Shown: positions 54,115 through 62,700, counted from the first letter of the stretch. The stretch is 64,000 bases of DNA from Bacillus sp. FJAT-42376 (GCF_003816055.1 NZ_CP033906.1:1302001-1366000); one strand, 5' to 3'. A program made the numbers and translations. Notes: generated by a model from the letters alone, not told the origin.

Positions 54115-54713
54115 AACATATTTTTAATAAAGGAACCAATCCGGAAAAACCAACCCTGCTTCTGCTTCACGGCACAGGCGGAAATGAACTGGACCTGCTT
54201 CCGCTCGCTGGAATGATCGATGAAGAGGCATCCGTTTTGAGCGTTCGCGGAAATGTGCTGGAAAATGGAATGCCCCGCTTCTTCCGCAGACTTGCTGAAG
54301 GCGTATTTGATGAAGAAGATCTTGTTTTCCGCACACAGGAACTCAATCAATTTCTGGATGAAGCGGCCGATAAATATGAGTTTGACCGCCGTCAAATCAT
54401 CGCCGTCGGCTATTCAAACGGGGCCAATATCGCAGCCAGTCTGCTGTTCCATTATGGGGACGCCCTAAAAGGCGCCAGTCTCCACCATCCAATGGTTCCG
54501 AGAAGAGGAATTGAACTGCCGGATCTGACAGGGAAATCCGTCTTTATCGCAGCCGGCACAAACGATCCAATCTGTCCGGCTGAAGAGTCAACAGAACTGC
54601 ACTCCCTGCTCGAAGGCGCCAATGCCAAGGCAGACTTGCACTGGGAAAATCAAGGCCACCAGCTGACACGCAGTGAAGTCGAAGCTGCGGCGAAGTGGTA
54701 TAAGGGATTGTGA
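54111..54713 (+). CDS. mhqD: Carboxylesterase of the mhq operon
   Basis: 200 aa phospholipase/carboxylesterase-family hydrolase. LLLLHGTGGNELDLLPLAGM oxyanion block, nucleophile GYSNGAN, Asp in AGTNDPICP, His in QGHQL. In B. subtilis MhqD is induced by quinones with MhqNO under MhqR. Its 4-bp overlap with the dioxygenase supports one operon. Confidence 0.9.
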   Translation: MKHIFNKGTNPEKPTLLLLHGTGGNELDLLPLAGMIDEEASVLSVRGNVLENGMPRFFRRLAEGVFDEEDLVFRTQELNQFLDEAADKYEFDRRQIIAVGYSNGANIAASLLFHYGDALKGASLHHPMVPRRGIELPDLTGKSVFIAAGTNDPICPAEESTELHSLLEGANAKADLHWENQGHQLTRSEVEAAAKWYKGL

Positions 54714-54718
54714 AGGAA

Positions 54719-54747
54719 GAAAACTGCTTAGGCAGTTTTCTTTTTTT
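54719..54747 (+). terminator. Terminator of the mhq operon
   Basis: GAAAACTGC-TTAG-GCAGTTTTC then seven T. Confidence 0.92.
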
Positions 54748-54758
54748 ATGCACTTTGT

Positions 54759-55142
54759 GCACTGACCCCCGCTCTGCTAAAGTGTGAAAGCTCCGTCCCC
54801 GTTTCACGTGACGCTTAGAGCGGTAAGGGGTTGCACGGGCTATGCTCATTCCCCCGGTGCGGTAAAGGATCAAAGGTCAGAGCCATGCACTGACCCCCGC
54901 TCTGATAAAGGACTAAAGCTCCGTCCCCCTATCTTACGGAGCCAAGAGCGGTATGGGATTGCAAGCTTCTTCCTTCTTCCCCCGGTGCGGTAAAGGATAG
55001 AAGGTCAGAGCCATGCACTGACCCCCGCTCTGATAAAGGACTAAAGCTCCGTCCCCGTGTCACATGAAGCTTAGAGCGGCATGGGATTGCAAGCTTCTTC
55101 CTTCTTCCCCCGGTGCGGTGAAGGGTAGAAGGTCAGTGCACA
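54759..55142. repeat. Three tandem copies of a 128-bp repeat
   Basis: Copies begin GCACTGACCCCCGCTCTG at 54759, 54887 and 55015, exactly 128 bp apart. Each contains AAAGCTCCGTCCCC, an AGAGCGG block pairing with CCGCTCT, CCCCCGGTGCGGT and GGTCAG pairing with CTGACC. Copies 2 and 3 are closer to each other than to copy 1. It is related, in reverse complement, to the 127-bp array at 5826. Nothing coding was found between 54748 and 55256. Confidence 0.88.
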
Positions 55143-55256
55143 GTGCACAGAGCAAGCGCATCTTTCAACTCTTATTTTATCCGTCTGCTGTGCACATTTT
55201 TTGCAATCGAATGAGGTGTGGGTATACTAAAAGCATACTAACTGGAGGGTGATTCA

Positions 55257-55811
55257 ATGAGCCGAAAAAAAGTGATGATGTTCACTGTTTCCCTGTTTGC
55301 CGCATTTGGTTTGGCCGCCTGTTCGAACGGCGGGATGGATGAAAAACATGAAGGAATGGACCATTCAAAGATGGAACATTCAAGCTCGGGTGAAGTGCCT
55401 GAAGGATTAAAAGAAGCAAAAAATCCGGCATATCCGGTCGGGAGCAAGGCAATAGTGAAAACAGAACATATGGAAGGCATGAATGGAGCGGAAGCGACCA
55501 TTGCGGGTGCTTATGATACAACGGTCTATGCGGTTACCTATACACCCAAAGGCGGCGGAGAAAAAGTAGTCAATCACAAGTGGGTGATTCACGAGGAAAT
55601 CGAGAACGCGGGAGATGTTTCTTTTAAGAAAGGTGAAAAAGTTACCTTGATGGCAGACCATATGAAAGGAATGATGGGAGCAAAGGCGACCATTGATTCT
55701 GCTGAGAAGACAACCGTTTATATGATTGATTATTCTCCAGCGAATGGCGGAGAAGAAGTGAAGAATCATAAATGGGTGACGGAGAGCGAGCTTTCAGCCG
55801 TCAGCAAATAA
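55257..55811 (+). CDS. ydhK: YdhK-like lipoprotein (two DUF1541 domains)
   Basis: 184 aa. The signal peptide ends with lipobox LAAC (Cys22). A Met/His-rich linker (MDEKHEGMDHSKMEHSS) follows, then two tandem DUF1541 domains (about 60-115 and 120-180), each with HM(E/K)GM.GA.AT and TTVY..(T/D)Y(T/S)P..GGE(K/E)V.NHKWV. The Met/His motif suggests metal (copper?) binding. SD is GGAGGGTG. Confidence 0.9.
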   Translation: MSRKKVMMFTVSLFAAFGLAACSNGGMDEKHEGMDHSKMEHSSSGEVPEGLKEAKNPAYPVGSKAIVKTEHMEGMNGAEATIAGAYDTTVYAVTYTPKGGGEKVVNHKWVIHEEIENAGDVSFKKGEKVTLMADHMKGMMGAKATIDSAEKTTVYMIDYSPANGGEEVKNHKWVTESELSAVSK

Positions 55812-55819
55812 CGAATGAG

Positions 55820-55851
55820 GAAGAGCATCTTATGGGGGATGCTCTTTTCCA
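55820..55851 (+). terminator. Terminator after ydhK
   Basis: AAGAGCATC pairs with GATGCTCTT and is followed by TTCC. The 55852-56004 stretch has a short open frame on either strand but no supported gene. Confidence 0.75.
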
Positions 55852-56004
55852 TTTCGTCGCTCGTCGGAAAGGCCATCTGGTCAGCGGGAAAAACGGGCTT
55901 TTCTATCGTATAGACAGGAGTCTGCAGTTGCTGCAAATGAACAGGTGTCAAATCCTCTTTCTCATCTGTATAAATGGCGGAACGGTGCAAAGTTTTTTGG
56001 ATAC

Positions 56005-56039
56005 TTGCATTATGCAAATTTATTACTTGCAAAGTGCAA
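56005..56039. promoter_or_regulatory. Two MarR-type operators before the small ORF/marR
   Basis: TTGCATTATGCAA (56005-56017) and TTGCAAAGTGCAA (56027-56039) are inverted repeats of the form TTGCA-N3-TGCAA, 22 bp apart. The same motif recurs at 56777. Confidence 0.75.
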
Positions 56040-56075
56040 ATATATAGATTAAGATCAATTTAAGGAGGCGGTACC

Positions 56076-56294
56076 GTGGAGCTAACCATCAATAAGTCAG
56101 GGAATTTGTCCGTTCAGTATTTTCTGTCATACCTTTTTCTTGTATCAAAATCTATGAATGGATCATCATCTCAAATTATCGAGTTTACAGAGAAGCGAAT
56201 GTTTGGGATAGACTGCGGTTCACGGGGAGAAGCTTCCTATCAAAATTTTTTAAAGGCATGCAGTCAATTTTTAGAGAGTGAAGGTTGTGAATAA
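56076..56294 (+). CDS. Small hypothetical protein upstream of marR
   Basis: 72 aa, GTG start after AAGGAGGCGG. LSVQYFLSYLFLVSKSMNGS, IDCGSRGEASYQNFLKACSQ; three Cys (two near the end). No family recognised. Its stop is adjacent to the marR ATG, so it is cotranscribed with and coupled to the regulator, and may be a co-regulator. Confidence 0.6.
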   Translation: MELTINKSGNLSVQYFLSYLFLVSKSMNGSSSQIIEFTEKRMFGIDCGSRGEASYQNFLKACSQFLESEGCE

Positions 56295-56741
56295 ATGGAA
56301 AATACACGCGAGCTGTTTCAAGTCATGGTCCGCCGTTTCGGTCTATTGGATAAGAATTGCTGTTCAGTTGGATCGCTAGAACTGAGCCTGGTTCAAAGTC
56401 ATATTCTGTATGAAGTAGAACGACGGGAAGCTCCATCCATACAGGAAATTGCCGATACGCTAGGAACAGATATTACGACGTTCAGCCGGCAGGTTCAGGG
56501 GCTAGTTAAGATTGGGCTTATAGAAAAAAAACAGTCTGTAGAAGATAAGCGGATCTATCAGCTTTTCTTAACGAGTGAAGGAAAAGATATAGCTTCATCC
56601 ATCGATACCCAAATGAATGGGTACTTAAAAGAAGTATTTTCCTATATGCAGCCGGAAGAGAGAAACCAGGTGATCGAATCTGTAAAATTGCTGAACCAGG
56701 CGATGGCCAAAAGTGCGATGTGCTGCCGGCCTGTGAAATAA
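56295..56741 (+). CDS. MarR-family regulator with vicinal cysteines
   Basis: 148 aa. MarR winged helix (PSIQEIADTLGTDITTFSRQ, then EDKRIYQLFLTSEGKD). Vicinal Cys pairs lie near both ends: Cys22-Cys23 (DKNCCSVGSL) and Cys143-Cys144 (SAMCCRPVK). Flanking TTGCA-N3-TGCAA operators and the arsenical-type permease downstream suggest a thiophilic-metalloid-responsive repressor (inference). Confidence 0.82.
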   Translation: MENTRELFQVMVRRFGLLDKNCCSVGSLELSLVQSHILYEVERREAPSIQEIADTLGTDITTFSRQVQGLVKIGLIEKKQSVEDKRIYQLFLTSEGKDIASSIDTQMNGYLKEVFSYMQPEERNQVIESVKLLNQAMAKSAMCCRPVK

Positions 56742-56776
56742 TAGAAAGATCGAATACGGTCTTTTTACATATATAC

Positions 56777-56789
56777 TTGCATTTTGCAA
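56777..56789. promoter_or_regulatory. MarR-type operator before the permease
   Basis: TTGCATTTTGCAA, the third copy of TTGCA-N3-TGCAA, 20 bp before the permease start. Confidence 0.7.
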
Positions 56790-56808
56790 ATAAAAGGAGT
56801 GAATCATT

Positions 56809-57675
56809 ATGTGGGGAGAAGTTGCCCGAAGTTTTGTTGAAATTGCACTGGAGCTGACGGTGTTATTTATCGCCATCTCGTTTTTGATCAATTTGCTTCA
56901 AGCATTTATACCATATGCCAAGATGGAAACATTGATGAGGGTGAGCCATCCTCTATTAAGCGGCGGGTTGGCCCTGGCTTTTGCCTTTGTGACTCCTTTT
57001 TGCTCCTGCTCCACCATTCCAGTAGTCGTAAATCTGCTCAACAACCGAATACGTTTCGGCATAGTGATGGTGTTTTTGTTTGCCTCTCCTGTTCTGGACC
57101 CCACCATTTTAACACTGATGACGGCCGTCTTAGGATGGAAAGTTGCCATGTACTACACCCTCATCACTTCGGTGCTGTCTATTATGATTGGTTTTACGCT
57201 CGAGAAGCTTGGCTATGAAAAAGAGGTCAAAAAGGTGATTGTAAAAAATTATGATCCGATCAAAAGCGGTTTGAGTCTCAAAGGTGCTTTGAATGAAACC
57301 ATCCTGCTCATGAAGACGGTGTACCCATACCTTCTCATAGGAGCTGCGATCGGATCGATCATCCACGGGGCCGTTCCCACCGGGTTTATCACTCAGTACT
57401 TTGGCGGCGACAACTGGTGGCTTGTACCGATTGCAGCTGTCGTTGGGGTCCCTTTATATATCCGTCTTTCTTCGATGATTCCCATTACGCAGATTATGAT
57501 TGCGAAAGGAATGGCGCTAGGCCCTGTCATGGCACTGATGATCAGTTCCGCTGGGGCGAGCCTGCCTGAACTGACGCTTTTGAACAGCATATTTACGAAA
57601 AAGCTCGTCGTTGCTTTTGTAATTTCCGTCATAACTATGTCTATGATTTCAGGATTCTTATTTTATATCGTATAG
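56809..57675 (+). CDS. ArsP-like permease (DUF318 family)
   Basis: 288 aa, about eight helices. The FVTPFCSCSTIPVVV motif (Cys65, Cys67) and PVLDPTIL, SSMIPITQIMIAKGMALGP and SSAGASLPEL are hallmarks of DUF318 permeases, including ArsP, which exports trivalent organoarsenicals. Placed between a Cys-pair MarR and an ars operon, an organoarsenical or related metalloid export role is likely. SD is AAAAGGAG. Confidence 0.85.
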   Translation: MWGEVARSFVEIALELTVLFIAISFLINLLQAFIPYAKMETLMRVSHPLLSGGLALAFAFVTPFCSCSTIPVVVNLLNNRIRFGIVMVFLFASPVLDPTILTLMTAVLGWKVAMYYTLITSVLSIMIGFTLEKLGYEKEVKKVIVKNYDPIKSGLSLKGALNETILLMKTVYPYLLIGAAIGSIIHGAVPTGFITQYFGGDNWWLVPIAAVVGVPLYIRLSSMIPITQIMIAKGMALGPVMALMISSAGASLPELTLLNSIFTKKLVVAFVISVITMSMISGFLFYIV

Positions 57676-57686
57676 GAGGTGACAAT

Positions 57687-57854
57687 ATGAATTTTTTAAA
57701 AAAGTGGTTAGGTGCAAAAGAACAGAAAGACTGCTGTAATGTGATTATCGAGGAAGTGAAGGATGGGTCTTGCTGCTCAAAGCAAATGGAGGAATCAACA
57801 AAGGCTGCAGAAAACAGCGGGCAGAGAAACGTTTATGAAGCACGAGATAAATGA
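57687..57854 (+). CDS. Cys-pair micropeptide after the permease
   Basis: 55 aa with AGGAGGTG SD, 11 nt after the permease. Two vicinal Cys pairs (KDCCNVIIEE, GSCCSKQM) in a charged, soluble sequence; N-terminus NFLKKWLGA may be amphipathic. It is probably a metalloid-binding accessory of the permease. No family name known to me. Confidence 0.7.
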   Translation: MNFLKKWLGAKEQKDCCNVIIEEVKDGSCCSKQMEESTKAAENSGQRNVYEARDK

Positions 57855-57855
57855 T

Positions 57856-57899
57856 TTGGTTTCATATAAGTTATTGATTATATAAGCGTATTGTTATAT
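57856..57899 (+). promoter_or_regulatory. arsR promoter with operator dyad
   Basis: TTGGTT (57856-57861), a 17-bp spacer and TATATA (57879-57884). ATATAA-N8-TTATAT (57880-57899) overlaps the -10, the usual place for ArsR binding. Confidence 0.6.
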
Positions 57900-57925
57900 G
57901 ATGATACGCGGAGGTGAACCGATTC

Positions 57926-58276
57926 ATGACGTTCCAGCATAAAACGATAGAATTAGAGCAGGCTACATCCATTATGAAGCTCCTTGGTGATAAAACCCGG
58001 CTTGCGATGATGAAGATGCTCCAGAAAAATGAATGCTGCGTATGCGAATTTACTGCGATTTTTCAGGCGAGTCAGCCTGCAATCAGCCAGCACTTGCGAA
58101 AATTAAAAGATGCGGGGCTTGTAAAAGAAAAGAGAAACGGACAGTGGATTTTTTATTCGCTGAACGGGGAAAGTGACATGTATGAATTTGTTCAAAATCT
58201 GCTTGCGTTCATTCCGGATCAGGATCAAAAGCTGAAGGATCTGGAGAAACAGGGATTGCGAATAACTTGCAAATAA
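57926..58276 (+). CDS. arsR: ArsR-family arsenic-responsive repressor
   Basis: 116 aa from ATG 57926 (GGAGGTG SD 9 nt upstream; the in-frame GTG 57914 lies in the SD). ArsR HTH with metal-binding ECCVCEF in the recognition region (Cys-Cys-x-Cys), and [20 protein letters not shown]. Represses arsR-arsB-arsC until As(III)/Sb(III) binds. It starts a compact operon. Confidence 0.92.
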   Translation: MTFQHKTIELEQATSIMKLLGDKTRLAMMKMLQKNECCVCEFTAIFQASQPAISQHLRKLKDAGLVKEKRNGQWIFYSLNGESDMYEFVQNLLAFIPDQDQKLKDLEKQGLRITCK

Positions 58277-58289
58277 TGGAGGGACCATT

Positions 58290-59585
58290 TTGACATCAGT
58301 AATTTTAGCATCCCTGATTTTCCTGGTGACCCTGGTGCTTGTGATCTGGCAGCCGAAGAACTTATCGATCGGCTGGTCTGCTTGCGGCGGGGCAATCCTT
58401 GCGCTCCTTGCTGGGGTTGTTGATTTTCAGGATGTGTGGGATGTAACCGGCATCGTTTGGAATGCTACGTTAACATTTATTGCGGTTATTATCATTTCTT
58501 TAATATTAGATGAAATTGGATTCTTCGAGTGGTCCGCCTTACATATGGCGAGAGCGGCGAAAGGCAGCGGAGTCCGCATGTTCATTTATGTAAGCATACT
58601 CGGAGCTGTCGTCGCTGCTTTCTTTGCAAACGACGGGGCAGCCCTTATTCTGACCCCGATTGTTCTGGCGATGGTGCGGAATTTGAACTTTGAAGAAAAA
58701 CTCGTTTTTCCTTTTATCATGGCCAGCGGATTTATTGCGGACACGACGTCTCTTCCGCTTGTCGTCAGCAATCTGGTGAACATTGTGTCAGCCGACTTTT
58801 TTAACATCGGATTTGTCGAATATGCAAGCCGGATGATCGTCCCGAACTTTTTCTCGCTTGCAGCCAGCATTTTGGTCTTGTACCTGTTCTTTAGAAAAAG
58901 TATCCCCAAACACTATGACGTGACGAGCCTGAAGCAGCCGAAAAAAGCAATCCGGGATATAAAGATGTTCAAACTATCATGGCTGGTTCTAGGTTTATTG
59001 CTGACAGGGTATTTCATTAGCGAGTTTATAGGTATTCCTGTATCCGTTATTGCCGGCGTCATCGCCATTTTCTTTTTGATTATGGCGAAAAGGAGTCCGG
59101 TGGTCCCGACGAAAAAAGTACTGAAGGGGGCTCCATGGGCGATTGTCTTCTTCTCTATCGGGATGTATGTGGTGGTCTATGGTCTTCGTAATGCTGGATT
59201 AACAAGCGTTCTTGCCGATGTCATTCAGGCAGCGGCAGACCAGGGATTGTTTGCCGCGACGATCGGGATGGGATTTATTGCAGCGATTCTTTCATCGGTG
59301 ATGAACAATATGCCGACGGTGATGATTGATGCGCTTGCCATTTCTGATACCGACACATCAGGCATTGTCAGGGAAGCGCTCATATACGCCAACGTGATCG
59401 GTTCCGATTTGGGACCAAAAATCACCCCGATCGGTTCCCTTGCGACCCTTCTTTGGCTTCATGTCCTGTCGCTTAAGGGAGTGAAAATATCCTGGGGCAC
59501 CTATTTTAAAACAGGAATTATCCTGACAGTCCCGACTCTTCTTATAACACTAATCGGCCTGTATCTATGGCTGTTGGTTTTCTAA
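58290..59585 (+). CDS. arsB: Arsenite efflux pump ArsB
   Basis: 431 aa, about twelve helices, ArsB family. [52 protein letters not shown] and [20 protein letters not shown] are its signatures. TTG start after GGAGGGA. Exports arsenite using the proton gradient. It sits 13 nt after arsR. Confidence 0.95.
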   Translation: MTSVILASLIFLVTLVLVIWQPKNLSIGWSACGGAILALLAGVVDFQDVWDVTGIVWNATLTFIAVIIISLILDEIGFFEWSALHMARAAKGSGVRMFIYVSILGAVVAAFFANDGAALILTPIVLAMVRNLNFEEKLVFPFIMASGFIADTTSLPLVVSNLVNIVSADFFNIGFVEYASRMIVPNFFSLAASILVLYLFFRKSIPKHYDVTSLKQPKKAIRDIKMFKLSWLVLGLLLTGYFISEFIGIPVSVIAGVIAIFFLIMAKRSPVVPTKKVLKGAPWAIVFFSIGMYVVVYGLRNAGLTSVLADVIQAAADQGLFAATIGMGFIAAILSSVMNNMPTVMIDALAISDTDTSGIVREALIYANVIGSDLGPKITPIGSLATLLWLHVLSLKGVKISWGTYFKTGIILTVPTLLITLIGLYLWLLVF

Positions 59586-59615
59586 AACTAATACATTTAA
59601 AAGGAGACTTACAAC

Positions 59616-60035
59616 ATGTCTAAAAAAACACTTTACTTTCTTTGCACAGGAAACTCATGCCGCAGCCAGATGGCAGAAGCATGGGGAAAAAAATACCTTG
59701 GGGATGAATGGAACGTACTCAGTGCCGGAATTGAAGCACATGGCTTAAATCCAAATGCCGTAAAAGCGATGAAAGAGGTAGGGATTGATATTACGGATCA
59801 AACCTCTGACATCATCGATAATGAAATCCTGAATAACGCGGATTTCGTTGTAACCCTTTGCGGAGATGCGGCAGACAAATGCCCAATGACGCCGCCCCAT
59901 GTAAGACGTGAGCACTGGGGCTTCGATGATCCTGCGAAAGCAACGGGAACACACGAAGAAAAATGGGCCGTATTCCAGCGGGTCCGTGATGAAATCGGAG
60001 AACGCATTAAACGTTTTGCGGAAACAGGGAAGTAA
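59616..60035 (+). CDS. arsC: Arsenate reductase, thioredoxin-coupled
   Basis: 139 aa low-molecular-weight-phosphatase-type ArsC. P-loop CTGNSCRS with Cys10, and the relay cysteines Cys82 and Cys89 ([12 protein letters not shown]). [13 protein letters not shown] completes the fold. Reduces arsenate to arsenite for export by ArsB. Last gene of the operon; SD AAAAGGAG. Confidence 0.96.
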   Translation: MSKKTLYFLCTGNSCRSQMAEAWGKKYLGDEWNVLSAGIEAHGLNPNAVKAMKEVGIDITDQTSDIIDNEILNNADFVVTLCGDAADKCPMTPPHVRREHWGFDDPAKATGTHEEKWAVFQRVRDEIGERIKRFAETGK

Positions 60036-60039
60036 GAAA

Positions 60040-60070
60040 GCAGCCGGGAGTGAATGCTCCCGGCTTTTCT
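60040..60070 (+). terminator. Terminator after arsC
   Basis: GCCGGGAG and CTCCCGGC arms, then TTTTC. Confidence 0.88.
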
Positions 60071-60074
60071 TTAT

Positions 60075-60350
60075 TCAGCAAATGGATCCTTCCCCTTTCA
60101 TTATTTTTCCACTTCCTCTATCAATGTAATCTGTCCCCTTTTCACAGTTTTCTGTATTCTTCCATTTAACCTTGTAGGTGTCTGAATCAAGGCTGACCGA
60201 AATGATTTCTACTCTTCCGATGCTGCCCGAATGCTGATCCAAGACAATCTCTTTCGCTTCTGCTTCGGAAATGCCTGTTTTTGGACTGCTGCATCCGGCT
60301 GTTAAAAACAAGATGCAAATCCAGATTGAAATATGCTTCACAGCTTTCAC
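60075..60350 (-). CDS. Small PepSY-like lipoprotein
   Basis: 91 aa. The signal peptide ends with lipobox LTAGC (Cys20); the mature part (ISEAEAKEIVLDQHSGSIGR, VSLDSDTYKVKWKN) looks like half a PepSY fold. It has two further Cys (ENCEK and a C-terminal Cys). Function is unknown. It is convergent with arsC. Confidence 0.75.
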   Translation of the reverse strand: MKAVKHISIWICILFLTAGCSSPKTGISEAEAKEIVLDQHSGSIGRVEIISVSLDSDTYKVKWKNTENCEKGTDYIDRGSGKIMKGEGSIC

Positions 60351-60406
60351 CTCAGCTCATTAGACGGAAAGAATCAAGAAAGGTTGCTTTTCACAGAAGG
60401 AATTAG

Positions 60407-60535
60407 GAAGTATCTGGTGAAAGTAAAGAGAAGGGCTATCAATTTTATAGCAAAGGAGTACCTTACTATGGATTCTTCTTGCAGAATAAATGGCAGACTT
60501 TCGAATTGTACAGAAAAATGGCATCAACATTTTAA
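60407..60535 (+). pseudogene. Orphan coding fragment
   Basis: Open stretch EVSGESKEKGYQFYSKGVPY, then YGFFLQNKWQTFELYRKMAS, then TF and TAA. It looks like the C-terminus of a real protein but has no start codon and is preceded by a stop in frame. Family unknown. Confidence 0.4.
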
Positions 60536-60618
60536 ATAAGAAAAACGAAATTTACTTCTTATGGTGTTTGGTGTATGAACTATAAGAACTTTTTCAGTTT
60601 AAATGAGGAGGGCTTATC

Positions 60619-60798
60619 ATCCCGTTTTGGATTTCAGTCATTGGCGGTCTTTTAGTTTTTGGTTCGTGGGTTTGGTACTATACATCCTTGGGAAAAAGAG
60701 TCCATCAAGAAGAAAAAGAAGCTGGGAAAGATTTAACTTATGAAATCAATCCTTTTACGGGCTCAGCGAAACATCCACTTGATAAAGAGAAAAAGTGA
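60619..60798 (+). CDS. Small membrane protein without an NTG start
   Basis: 59 aa counted from an ATC at 60619, 7 nt after a good GAGGAGG. (M)PFWISVIGGLLVFGSWVWYY forms one helix, followed by a charged tail (RVHQEEKEAGKDLTYEINPF). No NTG codon is available in frame between the upstream stop and the helix. Either a non-canonical start or a start-codon lesion. It ends 8 nt before a terminator. Confidence 0.5.
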   Translation: MPFWISVIGGLLVFGSWVWYYTSLGKRVHQEEKEAGKDLTYEINPFTGSAKHPLDKEKK

Positions 60799-60805
60799 CG
60801 AACAT

Positions 60806-60840
60806 GAAAGAGCATCTAAAATACAGATGCTCTTTTTTTT
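60806..60840. terminator. Terminator before sgrR
   Basis: AAAGAGCATCT pairs with AGATGCTCTTT followed by a long T-run; it serves the plus strand and, less well, sgrR on the minus strand. Confidence 0.9.
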
Positions 60841-60863
60841 ATAGCGAGCTGAAGGACTGCGCT

Positions 60864-62600
60864 TCACCCTCTGTTTTCTTTGATCCACATCCTCCTGAAA
60901 TCCACATATCCAAACGATTCAAACTGGATATCCCGGATCATCGGATGAAAGGTCCGGTTCTTCATCGGGTGGTACAGGTAGATAAATAGATTTTCTTTCT
61001 TAATATAATCTTCGGTTTCTTCAATAAGTTCCTCTCTTGTCTGCCGGTCCGGTGCCTGTTTAATTTTTTCAAAAAAGAGATTCAGCCGGTTCATGTGGCT
61101 CTCAGCCAGGAAACGGTTGAAGATGAGGGCTTTGTTTAAAAAAGCGCCCATAAAGGACAGGTGATAATCGGTTGATGCGACTTCTCCCATGAATAAGAGA
61201 TCGGCCTGTTCCAAAAAGGGGTCATAGTATTGATCCAGGGTGTACGATTGGATCTCGAAATGGATGCCTGCTTTTAGCGCTTCCTCCTGAAAGAGTTTCC
61301 CCCGTTCTAATTCATTTTTTTTATCTAAAATAAAGACCTTCAGTGGTTCGCCATTGTACCCCGCTTCCTTCAGGAGCCCGCTGACCTTCGAGAGCTCCTT
61401 CCTTTGCGGCTCCGATTTCCATGGAAAGTAGCTGGATGCTTCCTGTAATTCCTCTTCAATGGAGGCGGAACTCAGCTTGTTCATGTCTGCTAAATGATAG
61501 ATGGCTTCCCGAAAAGAGGGGTGGTGGACGATGGTCTTCTTTTTAAAGTTAAAAGCCAGGAAGCGAAAGCCTACTTCAATATCGGATTTTTGCAAAGAAG
61601 GAGCACTGGAAGCTTCGCTTGCAATCTCATAAACGTGTGAAGAGGCCATTCCGGGATCGACCTTGTAAAACTCAATTTCATCCAACAGCGGTCTGGTGAG
61701 GAAATAATCGTCAAATGCCTGTAGCACGAGCAGCTGATCGGTCCGCTTTTTGAGCCGGAATGGGCCGGTGCCGATCCATTTCCTTTCATCAAACGGTTCG
61801 TTTGCCGGCAAAATCGCCAGGTTGTGGGAACTGACATAGCGCGGAAACAGCAGATTCGGTTTGTTCAATGTAAATACGATCGAATAGGGGGAAGGACAGT
61901 CGATTTGCCGGATATCCTCTGTGAGCCATGAATGGGCCGAATCATGGTCCTGAAAGCGCTGAAAGGTAGCGCGTACATCCTCACTCGTCAGTCCGTGCCC
62001 GTTATGGAACCGGACACCTTTTCGCAAATAAAACGTCCAGATTCGGCCGTCATCCTGCTGTTCCCAGCTGTGGGCAAGATGCGGCTGAAGCAGATCCTGC
62101 TCCTGATGATAGGCAAGCAGGCTGTCTCCCAGCTGATGAATTAAGTAGGTTTCAAAGGTAATAGATGAATGAAGCGGATCGAGAGTGGTCAGATTTCTCG
62201 TGACCATTGTCCGCAGCACATCCTTCGACTGTTCCGAAACGTGCAGACCGAATAAGGCCTGAACTTCTTTTGATACGTTTGCAATCCAGGCTTTTGGTAT
62301 CGGAAGCTGCAATAAAAGAATAATCGCTTCCATTTTTTCGTTTTGGACAAGCTGAAGAACGGTTTTTTCAATTTCCTCCTGGAAGCCGGAAAGAAAGATA
62401 AGACGTGAGGAGTGGCCCCGCCCTTTCCCCGGCTTGTACGTCAGTTTCCCGGCTGCCTCGAATTGCTTCAGCCTTCTCTTCACATTTTTCTGAGTGCAAT
62501 ACCACAGCTTTTCCAGTTCGCTGAGCTTTAAGGAAACGGATTGCTGTTCTTCTCTATTGTATAAATAGGCTCTCATTTCAAAATAGATCAAGTCTTTCAT
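60864..62600 (-). CDS. SgrR-family regulator / extracellular-solute-binding-like protein
   Basis: 578 aa. An N-terminal HTH domain (LSELEKLWYCTQKNVKRRLK, about 25-70) is followed by a SBP_bac_5 (DppA/OppA-like) ligand domain (LDPLHSSITFETYLIHQLGD, WTFYLRKGVRFHNGHGLTSE, IGTGPFRLKKRTDQL), with no signal peptide. This is the SgrR/YhjP architecture: a cytosolic solute-responsive transcription factor. Divergent from an MFS transporter that is probably its target. Confidence 0.9.
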   Translation of the reverse strand: MKDLIYFEMRAYLYNREEQQSVSLKLSELEKLWYCTQKNVKRRLKQFEAAGKLTYKPGKGRGHSSRLIFLSGFQEEIEKTVLQLVQNEKMEAIILLLQLPIPKAWIANVSKEVQALFGLHVSEQSKDVLRTMVTRNLTTLDPLHSSITFETYLIHQLGDSLLAYHQEQDLLQPHLAHSWEQQDDGRIWTFYLRKGVRFHNGHGLTSEDVRATFQRFQDHDSAHSWLTEDIRQIDCPSPYSIVFTLNKPNLLFPRYVSSHNLAILPANEPFDERKWIGTGPFRLKKRTDQLLVLQAFDDYFLTRPLLDEIEFYKVDPGMASSHVYEIASEASSAPSLQKSDIEVGFRFLAFNFKKKTIVHHPSFREAIYHLADMNKLSSASIEEELQEASSYFPWKSEPQRKELSKVSGLLKEAGYNGEPLKVFILDKKNELERGKLFQEEALKAGIHFEIQSYTLDQYYDPFLEQADLLFMGEVASTDYHLSFMGAFLNKALIFNRFLAESHMNRLNLFFEKIKQAPDRQTREELIEETEDYIKKENLFIYLYHPMKNRTFHPMIRDIQFESFGYVDFRRMWIKENRG

Positions 62601-62700
62601 CGCAAAGCTCCTTATCGTTTAAAAGGGGACATTTCTAATCGGATTGTACCCTTTTTTTCCACTTTTGGCCAAAGCATAATGGAAGCAGGAGGGGATTTAG

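Noticed and set aside
54759..55142. CRISPR or coding repeats
   Set aside because: 128-bp contiguous units with no spacers; short frames do not persist across copies.
55766..56047. Overlapping 88-91-codon frames on both strands after ydhK
   Set aside because: They overlap the terminator and the MarR operators, without SD or family resemblance.
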